The notes: a model not told the origin generated them from the sequence alone. A DNA stretch of 64,000 nt from Mycobacterium sp. URHB0044 (GCF_000620625.1 NZ_JIAW01000005.1:1-64000); one strand, 5' to 3'; counted from the stretch's first letter, positions 6,678 through 15,624 are shown. A program made the numbers and translations.

Positions 6678-8105
6678 GTGAGTCCGCGCCGACAGTCCCG
6701 CCCTTCACGGACGGTCGGCGTGATCCTGTTGGTCTTGCTGGCGCTGATCTGCGTACCCGCGGCAGTGGCAGGCGCCGACGGGATGGGTTCGGACACCGAC
6801 ATTCACGTGGCCCAGACGTTGGGCGGCCGGGAGTTGACGGTGACGATCCGCCGCGTCGGTCCGGTGCTGGGGCCGCTGCACGTCGACGTCGTCACCCATC
6901 GCGGCGACGCGCCGGGAGCACTGCAGCTCACCGCGACCGCGGCCGGCGCGACCACCAGCACCGCACGCGTGGACCTCGGCCCGCAGCCCGGCATCTACTC
7001 GGCCACGTTGAACGTCGACCGGGCCGGCCCGTGGGAACTGCTCGTCGACGACGGGACGACCGTCGGCCGGATTCCTTTTCTCATTCCGGCGCAAGTCACC
7101 CCGCCGTGGAAGAAGGCCAGCGACTACGGGTTCTTCGTTGCCGGCGTACTGCTGATCGTCTCGCTGGCCGTGACACTGCGGTTCCGCCGAAACTGGGCCG
7201 CACTGGTCCCGGCGACCGGCATGGTCGTCGCGTTGACGGTCGCGGTCACCGGCGCCATGTTGTCGGCGTATTCACCGCCCCCGCCGCAGCCCGGTCACGA
7301 CCTGGATCCCACGCTCGAGAACGTCAACGACCCGTATGCCCGGGTCGCGGCGAATTCCCTGACCCCGACGGACTATTCGCGCCCGCCGGTCAACCTTTCG
7401 GTGTCCCGAACGCCTGCCCCGAATGGCCGGTCGACGCTGCATCTTCAGCTGATCGATTCGGCGACCGGCCGCCCCGCCGACGACTTGCTGATTCATCACG
7501 GCGCACTGATCCATCTGATCGTGGTGTTGCCGTCGGGCGCCATGTTCCATCTGCATCCCGTCCGCGTCGCACCCGGTCGCTACGAGGTGCAACTCGAACA
7601 AGGTGAACGCGGCACCTACGCGATGGCCGCCGAAGTCGCGCGCCGCGGCGGCGGGGTTCAGCTGCTGCGGGCCTCGGTCGACGCCGACATCCCCGGCTCA
7701 CCCCCAGCCCCGGGCCCCGCGACACCGTCGCCGGGACGGATCACCGCCACGGTGGCGCCGGCCGGGAGTCCCAGCACCGTCCGAGCTCGATTCGGGGACG
7801 GGTCCGATCTGCAGCCGTGGCTCGGCATGGCCGGACACATGATGGTGGTGGGCCCGCTACCCGACGGCCCCGACGTCGGCAAAGTGGCTCTCGGAGCACC
7901 GATTTGGTCACACGTACATGCCATGGTGCCGGCCACTCCGGGATCGGCCGGCGGGCAGCCAGACGAATCAGTGGCTCGCTACGGACCCGAGGTCGATTTC
8001 ACGTACACCTTCGCACTCCCTGGTCGGTACAAAGTGTGGGTGCAGGCCGAACGCGACTACGCCATCCTCACCGCGCCTACCGAAGTCGAGGTTCCCCGAC
8101 CATGA
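6678..8105 (+). CDS. Secreted/membrane protein with YtkA-like beta-sandwich and metal-site-like histidines
   Basis: 475 residues from the GTG at 6678, apparently leaderless or nearly so, directly after the palindrome. There is a signal peptide (TVGVILLVLLALICVPAAVAGA), an extracytoplasmic beta-sandwich, two TM helices around YGFFVAGVLLIVSLAVTL and VPATGMVVALTVAVTGAML, and a large second extracytoplasmic part. That part contains IHHGALIHLIVVLPSGAMFHLHP, LQPWLGMAGHMMVVG, WSHVHAMVP and YTFALPGRYKVWVQ. The last motifs recur in actinobacterial proteins linked to copper or heavy-metal handling, but no function is proven. Four-base overlap with the next gene. Confidence 0.7.
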   Translation: MSPRRQSRPSRTVGVILLVLLALICVPAAVAGADGMGSDTDIHVAQTLGGRELTVTIRRVGPVLGPLHVDVVTHRGDAPGALQLTATAAGATTSTARVDLGPQPGIYSATLNVDRAGPWELLVDDGTTVGRIPFLIPAQVTPPWKKASDYGFFVAGVLLIVSLAVTLRFRRNWAALVPATGMVVALTVAVTGAMLSAYSPPPPQPGHDLDPTLENVNDPYARVAANSLTPTDYSRPPVNLSVSRTPAPNGRSTLHLQLIDSATGRPADDLLIHHGALIHLIVVLPSGAMFHLHPVRVAPGRYEVQLEQGERGTYAMAAEVARRGGGVQLLRASVDADIPGSPPAPGPATPSPGRITATVAPAGSPSTVRARFGDGSDLQPWLGMAGHMMVVGPLPDGPDVGKVALGAPIWSHVHAMVPATPGSAGGQPDESVARYGPEVDFTYTFALPGRYKVWVQAERDYAILTAPTEVEVPRP

Positions 8106-8500
8106 ACCGCCAGCGTCTGCTCGTCGTCGTTGCGATTGCCGTCGCCGTGATCGGTGCCGGAGTCTGGCTCCTGTGGCCCACCGCGAAGGACTCGACCACG
8201 TCGGCCGCCACCGCCGGCCCCTATCTGGTACGCGTGGTCGGAGATCCGCCCAAGGTCGGTGTCGGCACGCTCACCGTCGAGGTATCCGGCGACGGACGGG
8301 CACCGGAATCGGTAACCTTCGAGCCCGCCATGCCCCAAATGGGCCACGCCGCAACACCCGTCGCGGCCACCCAGGAGAGCCCGGGGCGTTACCGCGCCGA
8401 CGTCGACCTGTCGATGCCAGGGCAGTGGGAGATCACCGTGCGCATTGCGGCGGCCGGTCAGGTCCACGAAGCAGTTCTGAGCGTTACCACCAGCGGCTGA
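8102..8500 (+). CDS. YtkA-like domain exported protein
   Basis: 132 residues. An N-terminal membrane anchor or signal (LLVVVAIAVAVIGAGVWLLW) is followed by a single beta-sandwich with the YtkA/FixH-like signature VTFEPAMPQMGHAA ... PGRYRADVDLSMPGQWEITVRI. Such domains occur next to copper and respiratory-oxidase assembly genes. The Met/His cluster MPQMGH could bind a metal. It overlaps the preceding gene by ATGA and is 28 bases from the next. Confidence 0.75.
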   Translation: MNRQRLLVVVAIAVAVIGAGVWLLWPTAKDSTTSAATAGPYLVRVVGDPPKVGVGTLTVEVSGDGRAPESVTFEPAMPQMGHAATPVAATQESPGRYRADVDLSMPGQWEITVRIAAAGQVHEAVLSVTTSG

Positions 8501-8528
8501 TGATCACACCAGGGAAGGACTCATCGTC

Positions 8529-9647
8529 ATGACACTTGCAGACGAGGCCGAGCGGCAGGGGGCAGGCCCCGCGACGGGGTCGTCGGGCGTCGTGCCCGCG
8601 TTCGTGATGCTGGTCGGAACTCTGATCTCGTTCTCGGGATTGGCGTGGGACATCGGCTGGCACACCGACGTTGGGCCGGACAGCTTCTTCACGCTGCCGC
8701 ACCTGTTCGTCTACTCCGGTGGTGCGATCGCCGGGTTGACCAGCCTGGTGATGGTGCTGCGGGCCACCGCGGCGCAGCGCCGGGGCGTCGATCCCGATCC
8801 GGCCGTCGGCGGTCGTGCGTTCAGGGTGCTTGGCGCCTTCTCGGCGCCCATCGGCTACCTCATCGGTGGTATCGCTGCCGCCTCCTTCCTGCTGTACGGG
8901 CTCTGGGATGAGTGGTGGCACAGCCTGTATGGGTTCGACGTCACCATCGCCTCGCCACCGCATCAAGGGTGGCTGAACTCGATCTGCATGACGATCATGG
9001 GCACCGCGATCGTCTTCGCCGCGGCACGTGAACACCGTTGGGGTCGTTACGGTTTGATGGTCGCGTTGGCGACGTTCGCCTCGTACTTCTCCATCACCAG
9101 CGAGGCGCTGGGCGACATCAATCTGGACTCACCGGCCGAGTGGGTTCTCGTGGCGGTGGTGGTGATTCCCATTGCGTGCGTCCTGTTGGGTGCGCGAGTG
9201 CTGCCTCGGGGAGGTGCGCTCGGAACCGGATTCGTCTACCTGGCCCTGAATCTGGTGGTCTGGAACTTCGCGAACTGGGCGGTCGTCTGGTACGCCGACG
9301 TTCAACACCTCGCCCTTCGCGACTTCAGCGAGCTGGGCTTCCCCATCGAGCAGCTCCTGATACCAGCGAGCGTTTTCGTGTTCAGCGTCGTCGTCGAACT
9401 GCTGGTGCGGTGGCGTGGCGCTTCGGCGTGGATCTTGGGCCTGTGTGGGGGAGTCGGCGCGATCGCGATCACCTGGTGGCTCACCGCCTCTGGCGATGAG
9501 GGGCAGTCCGGCGGCGCAGTGCTCACCTGTGTTGCGGCCGGGGTGGTTGCCGCCCTGCTGGGAGCAGCCATCTGGCGCCTCGGTTACGCGATGCGCGTGG
9601 CGAACACCCGGCGCACCATCGGTTCTGCCGCGGCGGCCGCAGCATGA
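8529..9647 (+). CDS. Polytopic membrane protein with conserved-looking Trp/Asp/His sites, function unknown
   Basis: 372 residues, about nine to ten hydrophobic segments. Not assigned to a named family. The first half holds two unusual loop clusters: AWDIGWHTDVGPDSFFTLPH (Trp40, Asp41, Trp44, His45, Asp47, His58) and YGLWDEWWHSLYGFDV (Trp126 to His131), then PPHQGW (His145). Trp/Asp/His concentrated at membrane edges suggests a metal, heme or quinone site rather than a plain transporter. It sits between YtkA-like exported proteins, overlapping the next gene by ATGA, so it is probably the membrane core of that operon. Confidence 0.65.
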   Translation: MTLADEAERQGAGPATGSSGVVPAFVMLVGTLISFSGLAWDIGWHTDVGPDSFFTLPHLFVYSGGAIAGLTSLVMVLRATAAQRRGVDPDPAVGGRAFRVLGAFSAPIGYLIGGIAAASFLLYGLWDEWWHSLYGFDVTIASPPHQGWLNSICMTIMGTAIVFAAAREHRWGRYGLMVALATFASYFSITSEALGDINLDSPAEWVLVAVVVIPIACVLLGARVLPRGGALGTGFVYLALNLVVWNFANWAVVWYADVQHLALRDFSELGFPIEQLLIPASVFVFSVVVELLVRWRGASAWILGLCGGVGAIAITWWLTASGDEGQSGGAVLTCVAAGVVAALLGAAIWRLGYAMRVANTRRTIGSAAAAAA

Positions 9648-10183
9648 CCATTCGCAGCAGAATTCGGGCATGTGTCGCTCTCATGTGCACGGTAATCGCG
9701 GTCTCGATCGGTGCGGCACCGTCCGCTGCGGCGGGTCCGCTGGACTACGTCGTCCACACCGAGCGCGTCCAAGTCGGGCCCTACCCGATGACCGTCGGAT
9801 TCACCGTCTGGCCCATCCGGGCCATGCAGTCCCTGGACTTCATCTTCGAGCCCGACGGCGGGATTGCCGACAAGTCGGGGACCGTCACGCAGATCGCACC
9901 CGACGGCAGGGACGGTTCGAGGCGGTTGTCGCGGCATCCGCGTGATCGCAGTGTCTGGGGACTGGACGTGCATTCCCTGGACGCCTCGGGAACGTGGACG
10001 CTTCGCTTCGAGATCGACGGTCCGCAGGGGCCAGGAACCGGAGAGCTGGCCATCGACGTGCTCAAGCAACCCGGTCCTCCGCTTCCGCTGAGCTGGGCGA
10101 TCGGACTGGTGCCGCTGGCGTTGGCGGTGGCGTTCTACGTCGCGGTGTGGGTGCGGACGGGCTCGCCGACCAAGCGACAGTAG
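9644..10183 (+). CDS. Exported protein with C-terminal membrane anchor, last gene of YtkA-like operon
   Basis: 179 residues. Signal peptide (ACVALMCTVIAVSIGAAPSAAA), a beta-rich domain of about 120 residues ending SLDASGTWTLRFEIDGPQGPGTG, and a C-terminal TM helix (LSWAIGLVPLALAVAFYVAVWV). The GTWTLRFEI strand resembles the last strand of YtkA-like domains in the two upstream exported proteins, so it may be a divergent member; family not certain. Overlaps the membrane-protein gene by four bases. Confidence 0.65.
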   Translation: MTIRSRIRACVALMCTVIAVSIGAAPSAAAGPLDYVVHTERVQVGPYPMTVGFTVWPIRAMQSLDFIFEPDGGIADKSGTVTQIAPDGRDGSRRLSRHPRDRSVWGLDVHSLDASGTWTLRFEIDGPQGPGTGELAIDVLKQPGPPLPLSWAIGLVPLALAVAFYVAVWVRTGSPTKRQ

Positions 10184-10222
10184 GTCGTTTCGGGCGTTCG
10201 GAACCCGGGCACACCCACCGAC

Positions 10223-11206
10223 ATGGGGCTCGTAATTGCGGTGACCGGGCCGACGGGCGAGATCGGCCTTTCGGCGATTGATGCGCTGGAACGCGATCCG
10301 GCGGTGGAACGCATCATCGGCATGGCCCGACGACCGTTCGACCCGGCCGCGCACGGATGGACCAAGTCGAGCTACCGGCAGGGCGACATCCTGGACCGCG
10401 CTGCCGTCGACGATGTGGTGGCTGAGGCCGACGTCGTCATCCACCTCGCCTTCATCATCATGGGCTCGCGCGAGGAGAGTGCCCGCATCAACTTGGCGGG
10501 CACTCGCAACGTCTTCGAGGCGACGGTGGCGGCCGATCGGCCCAAGCGGTTGGTGTACACCTCGTCGGTCGCCGCCTACGGATATCACTCGGACAACCCG
10601 GTTCCGCTCACCGAGGACGTACCGACGCGCGGCTCACCCGAGCACTACTACTCGGCGCAGAAGGCCGAGTGCGAAGCCGTGCTCGAAGAGATCACCCGCG
10701 GCACGTCGCTCGAAGTGTTCGTGTTGCGGCCGTGCGTCGTCGCGGGCCCGAAGGCCCCCGCGCTCGCGGATGCGATGCCGTGGAACCAATTGCCGGGACC
10801 GGTCCGAGCGGTAGGACGGTCGCTGCCGGTCTTCAAGATGCCGTTTCCGGACCCGGGGATCCCGATGCAATTGGTGCACCACGACGACGTCGCGGCGGCG
10901 ATCGCGTTGGCCGCCACGACTACGACGGCACCGCCCGGCGCGTACAACATCGCGGGCGACGGAGTGATCACCGCTTCGGAGATGGCTGCCGCACTGGGAG
11001 GACGCCCGGTCCGCGTGCCGCACATCGCCGCGAGGGCCACATCGGCGTTGATCGCGCGCTTGCCGTTCGTGCCGACACCGCTGGAGTGGTTGCACGTCGG
11101 GCGCACGTCGGTCGTGATGGACATCGGCAAGGCCAGAACCGAACTTGGCTGGAACCCGAAGTACACCTCGGCCGACACGCTGGCCGCACTGGCTGAGACG
11201 AACTAG
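10223..11206 (+). CDS. NAD-dependent epimerase/dehydratase (extended SDR)
   Basis: 327 residues. Rossmann motif VTGPTGEIG (8-16), catalytic YYSAQK (Tyr/Lys), and typical C-terminal substrate region. It follows the membrane operon by 39 bases but has no obvious functional tie. It converges with the HxlR gene, the two coding ends overlapping by four bases. The substrate cannot be deduced; nucleoside-diphosphate sugar or steroid-like substrates are both used in this superfamily. Confidence 0.85.
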   Translation: MGLVIAVTGPTGEIGLSAIDALERDPAVERIIGMARRPFDPAAHGWTKSSYRQGDILDRAAVDDVVAEADVVIHLAFIIMGSREESARINLAGTRNVFEATVAADRPKRLVYTSSVAAYGYHSDNPVPLTEDVPTRGSPEHYYSAQKAECEAVLEEITRGTSLEVFVLRPCVVAGPKAPALADAMPWNQLPGPVRAVGRSLPVFKMPFPDPGIPMQLVHHDDVAAAIALAATTTTAPPGAYNIAGDGVITASEMAAALGGRPVRVPHIAARATSALIARLPFVPTPLEWLHVGRTSVVMDIGKARTELGWNPKYTSADTLAALAETN

Positions 11207-11604
11207 TTTCCGCGGCTCTGGCGCCGCGCCGCATCGAAGGTGCGCCGCGAGTGTTCCACCTGATCGAGATTGACCGACCATTCCCCGAGTGCTGCAAAGA
11301 CCGGTGCGAGACTGCGCCCGAGGTCGCTGATGGCGTACACCACCCGGGGCGGCATCTCGGCGTGATACGTCCGCTCCACCAGGCCATCGCGCTCCAACCG
11401 GCGCAGACGTTCGGTCAGCACCTTGGGTGTGATCGTCACGATGCGCCGCTCCAGTTCGACGAAACGGTGTGGACCGTGATGGTGCAGCGTCCACAGGATC
11501 GGTGTGGTCCAGCGGCTGAACACGATGTCGACGATCGGAGCGATCGGGCAAGCGTTCTCGGGAGCCACGTCATCCGTCGCGTCGAGGACTATGCGCTCGG
11601 TCAC
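11203..11604 (-). CDS. HxlR family transcriptional regulator
   Basis: 133 residues. Contains the HxlR winged helix: CPIAPIVDIVFSRWTTPILWTL, RFVELERRIVTITPKVLTERLRRLERDGLVERTYH and PRVVYAISDLGRSL. A single Cys at residue 19 sits at the position used as redox sensor in some HxlR proteins (YodB/HypR type). It is divergent from the NmrA-like SDR and haloalkane dehalogenase genes, which it presumably controls. Confidence 0.88.
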   Translation of the reverse strand: MTERIVLDATDDVAPENACPIAPIVDIVFSRWTTPILWTLHHHGPHRFVELERRIVTITPKVLTERLRRLERDGLVERTYHAEMPPRVVYAISDLGRSLAPVFAALGEWSVNLDQVEHSRRTFDAARRQSRGN

Positions 11605-11632
11605 ATTCAGCCCTTCCGCCGTTACTTTCGTC

Positions 11633-11661
11633 TAGGTACCTACTACCTCACAGATAGTACC
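11633..11661. promoter_or_regulatory. Candidate HxlR operator in divergent intergenic region
   Basis: The palindrome TAGGTACCTA (11633-11642) is followed by AGTACC (11656-11661), giving GGTAC half-sites in opposite orientation about two turns apart. HxlR-type regulators commonly recognise GTAC-containing palindromes. The site lies between the HxlR start (11604) and the SDR start. Confidence 0.5.
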
Positions 11662-11696
11662 GTCGCGTGGTCGATCTCGAACGGGAAGGAATGGAC

Positions 11697-12542
11697 ATGA
11701 TCGTGGTGACCGGAGCGGCGGGGAATGTTGGGCGGCCACTGGTGCGGGCCCTTGTCGAGGCGGGAGAGCGAGTCATCGCCATATCGCGCCGGCCCGTTAG
11801 CTCGGAAGTCCTTGCGGGGGTGGAACATCGGCAGGCCGATCTCACCGAGTCAGAACAGCTCGCATCAACCTTCGACGGCGGCGATTCGTTGTTTCTCATG
11901 GACACCGGTGCGAGCGCTCACCTGATCGACGCCGAAGCCATTCTCGCGGCCGCACGCAGAGGCGGCATCGGCCGGGTGGTGCTGCTGTCCTCCCTTGGAG
12001 TCGCGACCCGCCCGGAGTCGCCTTCGCACGGGCGGCTCATGCGGTCCGTCGAGGAGGCGGTGCTGCGGTCGGGAATGGAGTCGACGATCCTGCGGCCCGG
12101 CGGTTTTGCGTCCAACGCCCTTGCCTGGGCCGAGTCGGTCCGGGCCCGGCGGATCGTCGCCGCCCCGTTCGGGGACGTCGGCCTTCCCCTCGTCGACCCC
12201 GCCGACATAGCCGCCGTCGCCGCGGCGGCCCTGCGGCAACCCGGCCATACGGGCAAGACGTACCAGCTGACGGGGCCTGCACTCATCACGCCTCGGCAGC
12301 AGACCCTGGCGATCAGTGAAGCGCTCGGTGAGCCGGTCGAATTCGTGGAACAGAGCCGCGCCGAGGCCCGCGAGCGCATGCTGCGGTTCATGCCGGGACC
12401 CGTGGTCGAAACCACCCTCGACGTCCTGGGAACGCCGACGCCGGACGAAGTGCAAATCAGCCCCGACGTGGAACGGATTCTCGCTCGACGGCCCCGCTCG
12501 TTCATCGACTGGGCCAATGCTCACGTCGCCGCCTTCAAGTAG
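11697..12542 (+). CDS. NmrA-like NAD(P)-binding SDR / NAD(P)H-quinone-type reductase
   Basis: 281 residues from the ATG at 11697, which has GGGAAGGA seven bases upstream; an ATG two codons earlier is possible. The glycine motif VTGAAGNVGRPL and the atypical-SDR core without a Tyr-Lys catalytic pair place it with NmrA/QOR2-like proteins, as do SSLGVATRPES and ILRPGGFASNAL. Such proteins act as redox sensors or quinone reductases. It probably forms a transcription unit with the haloalkane dehalogenase 25 bases downstream, opposite a HxlR regulator. Confidence 0.82.
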   Translation: MIVVTGAAGNVGRPLVRALVEAGERVIAISRRPVSSEVLAGVEHRQADLTESEQLASTFDGGDSLFLMDTGASAHLIDAEAILAAARRGGIGRVVLLSSLGVATRPESPSHGRLMRSVEEAVLRSGMESTILRPGGFASNALAWAESVRARRIVAAPFGDVGLPLVDPADIAAVAAAALRQPGHTGKTYQLTGPALITPRQQTLAISEALGEPVEFVEQSRAEARERMLRFMPGPVVETTLDVLGTPTPDEVQISPDVERILARRPRSFIDWANAHVAAFK

Positions 12543-12567
12543 CCGTCCGCGAGAGAGGTACTACACA

Positions 12568-13458
12568 GTGTCGAAACCAGTGTTCCAACGACCCTTCGAA
12601 GTCTCAGCCGAGGAGTATCCGTTCACCGACCACTGGCTCGAGTTTCGTGACGGCCACATTCACTACGTCGACGAAGGCGACGGGCCAACCGTTCTGCTTC
12701 TTCATGGCAACCCGACGTGGTCGTACCTCTACCGCAACGTCATCAAGGAGCTGAGCAGTGAGTGTCGCCTCGTCGCGCTGGACTATCCGGGCTTCGGGAT
12801 GTCGAAGGCGCCAACTGGTTACGGATATACGCCGCAAGAACACTCAGAGATGCTCTTCGAGTTCATCACGCATCTCGATCTGACGAACTTCGTGATGGTG
12901 GTGCAGGATTGGGGTGGCCCCATCGGCATGAGCTACGTCGTGAAGCACCAAGACAACATCAGGGGCGTCGTCCTCATGAACACGTGGGCGTGGCCTTCCA
13001 CGCTGCCCAAGGTGCGGCTGTTCTCCCTCGCGATGGGTGGCTGGCCCATCGGCTACTGGCTGCAGACCAAGATGAACTTCTTCGCCAAGACGATCCTGCC
13101 GGCCGGCATCTTTCACAAGGAGAAGGTCACGGAGACGCTCCGAAAGGCCTATACCGATCCATTCCCGACACCGCGGTCCAGGATGCCCACGTGGGTGTTC
13201 CCGCGGCAGATTCGCAAGGCCGGATCCTGGCTCGCCACGATCGAGGCGGAGCTTCCCACGCTGTCTGGTCTTCCGACGCAGATCCTGTGGGGCGCGCAGG
13301 ACAGTGCTGGGTTTCCCCGCGAACTCATGGAGCGTTGGCGGGGCTATCTACGGGCCAACGAGACGGAGGTCTTGGACGACGCAGCCCATTTCGTCCAAGA
13401 AGACCGGCCCGACCGCGTCGTCGCAGCGATTCGGCGAGTCCTGGAACGTACGGCGTAG
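12568..13458 (+). CDS. Haloalkane dehalogenase
   Basis: 296 residues from the GTG at 12568. Alpha/beta-hydrolase fold with HGNPTW (46-51, oxyanion hole and halide-binding Asn48), nucleophile elbow VQDWGG (Asp114, halide-stabilising Trp115), acid in WGAQD (Asp245) and His274 in DAAHFVQEDRP. This is the Asp-His-Asp triad with the Asn/Trp halide pair of hydrolytic haloalkane dehalogenases. It cleaves carbon-halogen bonds to alcohol, halide and proton. Co-directional with the SDR gene upstream. An epoxide hydrolase is less likely because the Trp after Asp is in the halide-site context and the cap tyrosines are not evident. Confidence 0.88.
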   Translation: MSKPVFQRPFEVSAEEYPFTDHWLEFRDGHIHYVDEGDGPTVLLLHGNPTWSYLYRNVIKELSSECRLVALDYPGFGMSKAPTGYGYTPQEHSEMLFEFITHLDLTNFVMVVQDWGGPIGMSYVVKHQDNIRGVVLMNTWAWPSTLPKVRLFSLAMGGWPIGYWLQTKMNFFAKTILPAGIFHKEKVTETLRKAYTDPFPTPRSRMPTWVFPRQIRKAGSWLATIEAELPTLSGLPTQILWGAQDSAGFPRELMERWRGYLRANETEVLDDAAHFVQEDRPDRVVAAIRRVLERTA

Positions 13459-13590
13459 GGGCCTTCGGGGCGGTGGCGATCTTGATTGCAGCATGCGGCC
13501 TGAACCGCAACCGTGGAGTTGTGAGGAGATTTCAGTCTGGCAATCCCACCGGCGGCCGCATTCACCGTCAACGGTTGCTGATGCTGCGAG

Positions 13591-15624
13591 TCAAGAAACG
13601 AGGGCCGCGAGGAACATCCGTTCTGGTGCTGCGTCCTCGAACGTCTGGATTCCGGGGTGTTGCCGTCCGTCGTCGCCGAACTGCGTCTTGACGTCAGCGA
13701 GGAACTGAGCGTTGGTCCTTGGCGTATCGTCCAGAACGCTCATCGAGTTCTTGGTGAAGTGGCCGACTCCGGAACTCTCCCAAGCTACTTCGTCATCCTG
13801 GCATGCGCTGAACATGACCTGGTGACGGACGTCGATTGCCGGCCGCGCTGACCGAGACTTGTTGACCTCCTTGAACATCGAAGGAGTGAAGGGCAGATAC
13901 CGATCCACCCAGCCGTCCGGCGTAGGTGACGGCGGAGGCTTGAATCCGCGGAACGCCGAACCTGAGTGACAACAATCCAGGAACCCCGTGAGGCTCACAG
14001 TGGCTTTGAGGTTGGTCGCGACGATGCTGTAGATGTCATCGTCGAGGAGGAGGCCTGCCTGGTCGTAGTCGTGGGGGCAGAGCGCCTCGTCGCGGCCATC
14101 GATCTCCTCGCCGTCGCGGCGCGGTCCGAGATAGAGGTCCGGCACGGTGGTCCCGTGGCCGGCGTACTGGAAGACCACGACATCGCCGTCCTCCGTCTTG
14201 GAGAGCAGCGTCGTGAAGGCCTCGACGATGCCCGCCCGAGACGCGTCGGCGTCGTACAGGGCTGTTACGGAGAAGCCCAGTTCCCGGAGGGCGTTCGCCC
14301 ACTTCTGCGCATCCGCAACCGCACCCGACAGGGGTTTGGTTGGGTAGGAGTCGATTCCGATGCACAGCGCGTGTCGCTTGCCCTGGTGCACGCGCGCGGG
14401 TGCACTGGTCGCGAAGGACTGCGCAGGGGTGGGCGCGATATCGGTGATCGGGACCATCGGCCCCGTCGAGTAATCGCGCCATACGGCCCTGCCCGTCTCA
14501 ACTGATGCAACCTTGGGAAGTTTGACGACGGGATCCGGCACACCGGCGCTGCGCAGTACCCGGTAGGCCACGCTCTCCAAGGTGGGATTGTCGTTGTCGA
14601 GCCCACCGTGACTCGTCGATTGGGTACGCCTGCCGATGGAGGCGTCGGCGGAAGACACCGACCACAACACCTCGGCATCAGCCTTCCCGGATCCGGTGTT
14701 CAGACCAAACAACGACACCAGGTCGGGATCGCCACGCAAGGAGTCTTCGAGGCCCAGAATCGGCATGTTCGGAACGGGCTCGAGCGCTCGGCTCACCAAG
14801 TAGAGCAATGACTTCCGGTACACACCGATCACGCTGTCGTCACGCTCGTGCTCGCGACGCATCGTGAACACCGCGGCTTCGTCGATTCCCCGGCCCTTTC
14901 CGACGAGGGTGGCGAGCGTGCTCTTGAACAGGGGCACGGTGATGGCAGGCGCCAGCAAGGCCAAGGACGCAAACGACGGCACTCCCGCCGCACGGGCCGC
15001 TGGAATGAAGTGCGCATGGAAGATCGAGCCGGCGCTGTGCCCCGCGGCGTGAAGTGAAACCGCGTTCGGATGGTCACGGGTGAACTGCGCGAGCCGCACG
15101 GCCGTGTAGTGAGCGCCGCCCTGGGGATCGACGTCGGTTTCTGGTTGGCTGGCCAACTGCGCGCTCTGTTTCATGGCGAGCCACAGTTTGGAGGCGATCG
15201 GGCGGACGAGCACCTCGATCATCGGGTCGACGGTGTAGTCGGCGAGGTCGCGAGTGGCGAGCGTCGGACCGAGGATCTGCTTGATCGCATCGAGTGCGCC
15301 TGACTCCCAGACGAAGTGCAACGGGTACACACCGTTGGACAGCCACCAGTCGATCTGGCCCTGCGCGATCAGGAGGCCCTTTTCTTCGTCGATTAGTCCG
15401 CCGTGCGCCCAGATCATCAGCGGAACCGGATGTCCGCCGGAGGCCTCGATGAACCTTGGGAGGTGCTGGTCGAAGATCGCGTCGACGTCGGACGCCGTCG
15501 TGGTGTACCTGCCAGTGGACGAGAACCGGCCCTGGGTGAGATTGATGACGTAGGGCGGTAGCCTGCCGAGGTCATCGGCGTTCAATTGGCGCGCACCCGC
15601 CGGTGTGGTTCGTTCCAGTTCCAT
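13591..15624 (-). CDS. Alpha/beta-hydrolase-like domain fused to metacaspase (C14) domain
   Basis: 677 residues from the ATG at 15624, preceded by GGAGGGG. The N-terminal half looks like a lipase-type hydrolase: AHGGL (73-77) as oxyanion region and nucleophile elbow GHSAGS (Ser197). The C-terminal half is a caspase fold: HALCIGIDSYPTKPL (418-432), catalytic His490 in YAGHGT, catalytic Cys552 in LDCCHSGSA, acidic pocket residues EEIDGRDEALCPHDY, and a late VMFSACQDDEVAWE strand. There is no signal peptide or TM helix, so it is probably cytoplasmic. Metacaspases cleave after Arg/Lys. The fusion could couple lipid or ester hydrolysis to proteolysis in stress or phage response; function unproven. 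Confidence 0.85.
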   Translation of the reverse strand: MELERTTPAGARQLNADDLGRLPPYVINLTQGRFSSTGRYTTTASDVDAIFDQHLPRFIEASGGHPVPLMIWAHGGLIDEEKGLLIAQGQIDWWLSNGVYPLHFVWESGALDAIKQILGPTLATRDLADYTVDPMIEVLVRPIASKLWLAMKQSAQLASQPETDVDPQGGAHYTAVRLAQFTRDHPNAVSLHAAGHSAGSIFHAHFIPAARAAGVPSFASLALLAPAITVPLFKSTLATLVGKGRGIDEAAVFTMRREHERDDSVIGVYRKSLLYLVSRALEPVPNMPILGLEDSLRGDPDLVSLFGLNTGSGKADAEVLWSVSSADASIGRRTQSTSHGGLDNDNPTLESVAYRVLRSAGVPDPVVKLPKVASVETGRAVWRDYSTGPMVPITDIAPTPAQSFATSAPARVHQGKRHALCIGIDSYPTKPLSGAVADAQKWANALRELGFSVTALYDADASRAGIVEAFTTLLSKTEDGDVVVFQYAGHGTTVPDLYLGPRRDGEEIDGRDEALCPHDYDQAGLLLDDDIYSIVATNLKATVSLTGFLDCCHSGSAFRGFKPPPSPTPDGWVDRYLPFTPSMFKEVNKSRSARPAIDVRHQVMFSACQDDEVAWESSGVGHFTKNSMSVLDDTPRTNAQFLADVKTQFGDDGRQHPGIQTFEDAAPERMFLAALVS

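Noticed and set aside
12316..12567. 84-residue N-terminal extension of the haloalkane dehalogenase
   Set aside because: It overlaps the upstream SDR in another frame; the GTG at 12568 starts at the family N-terminus.
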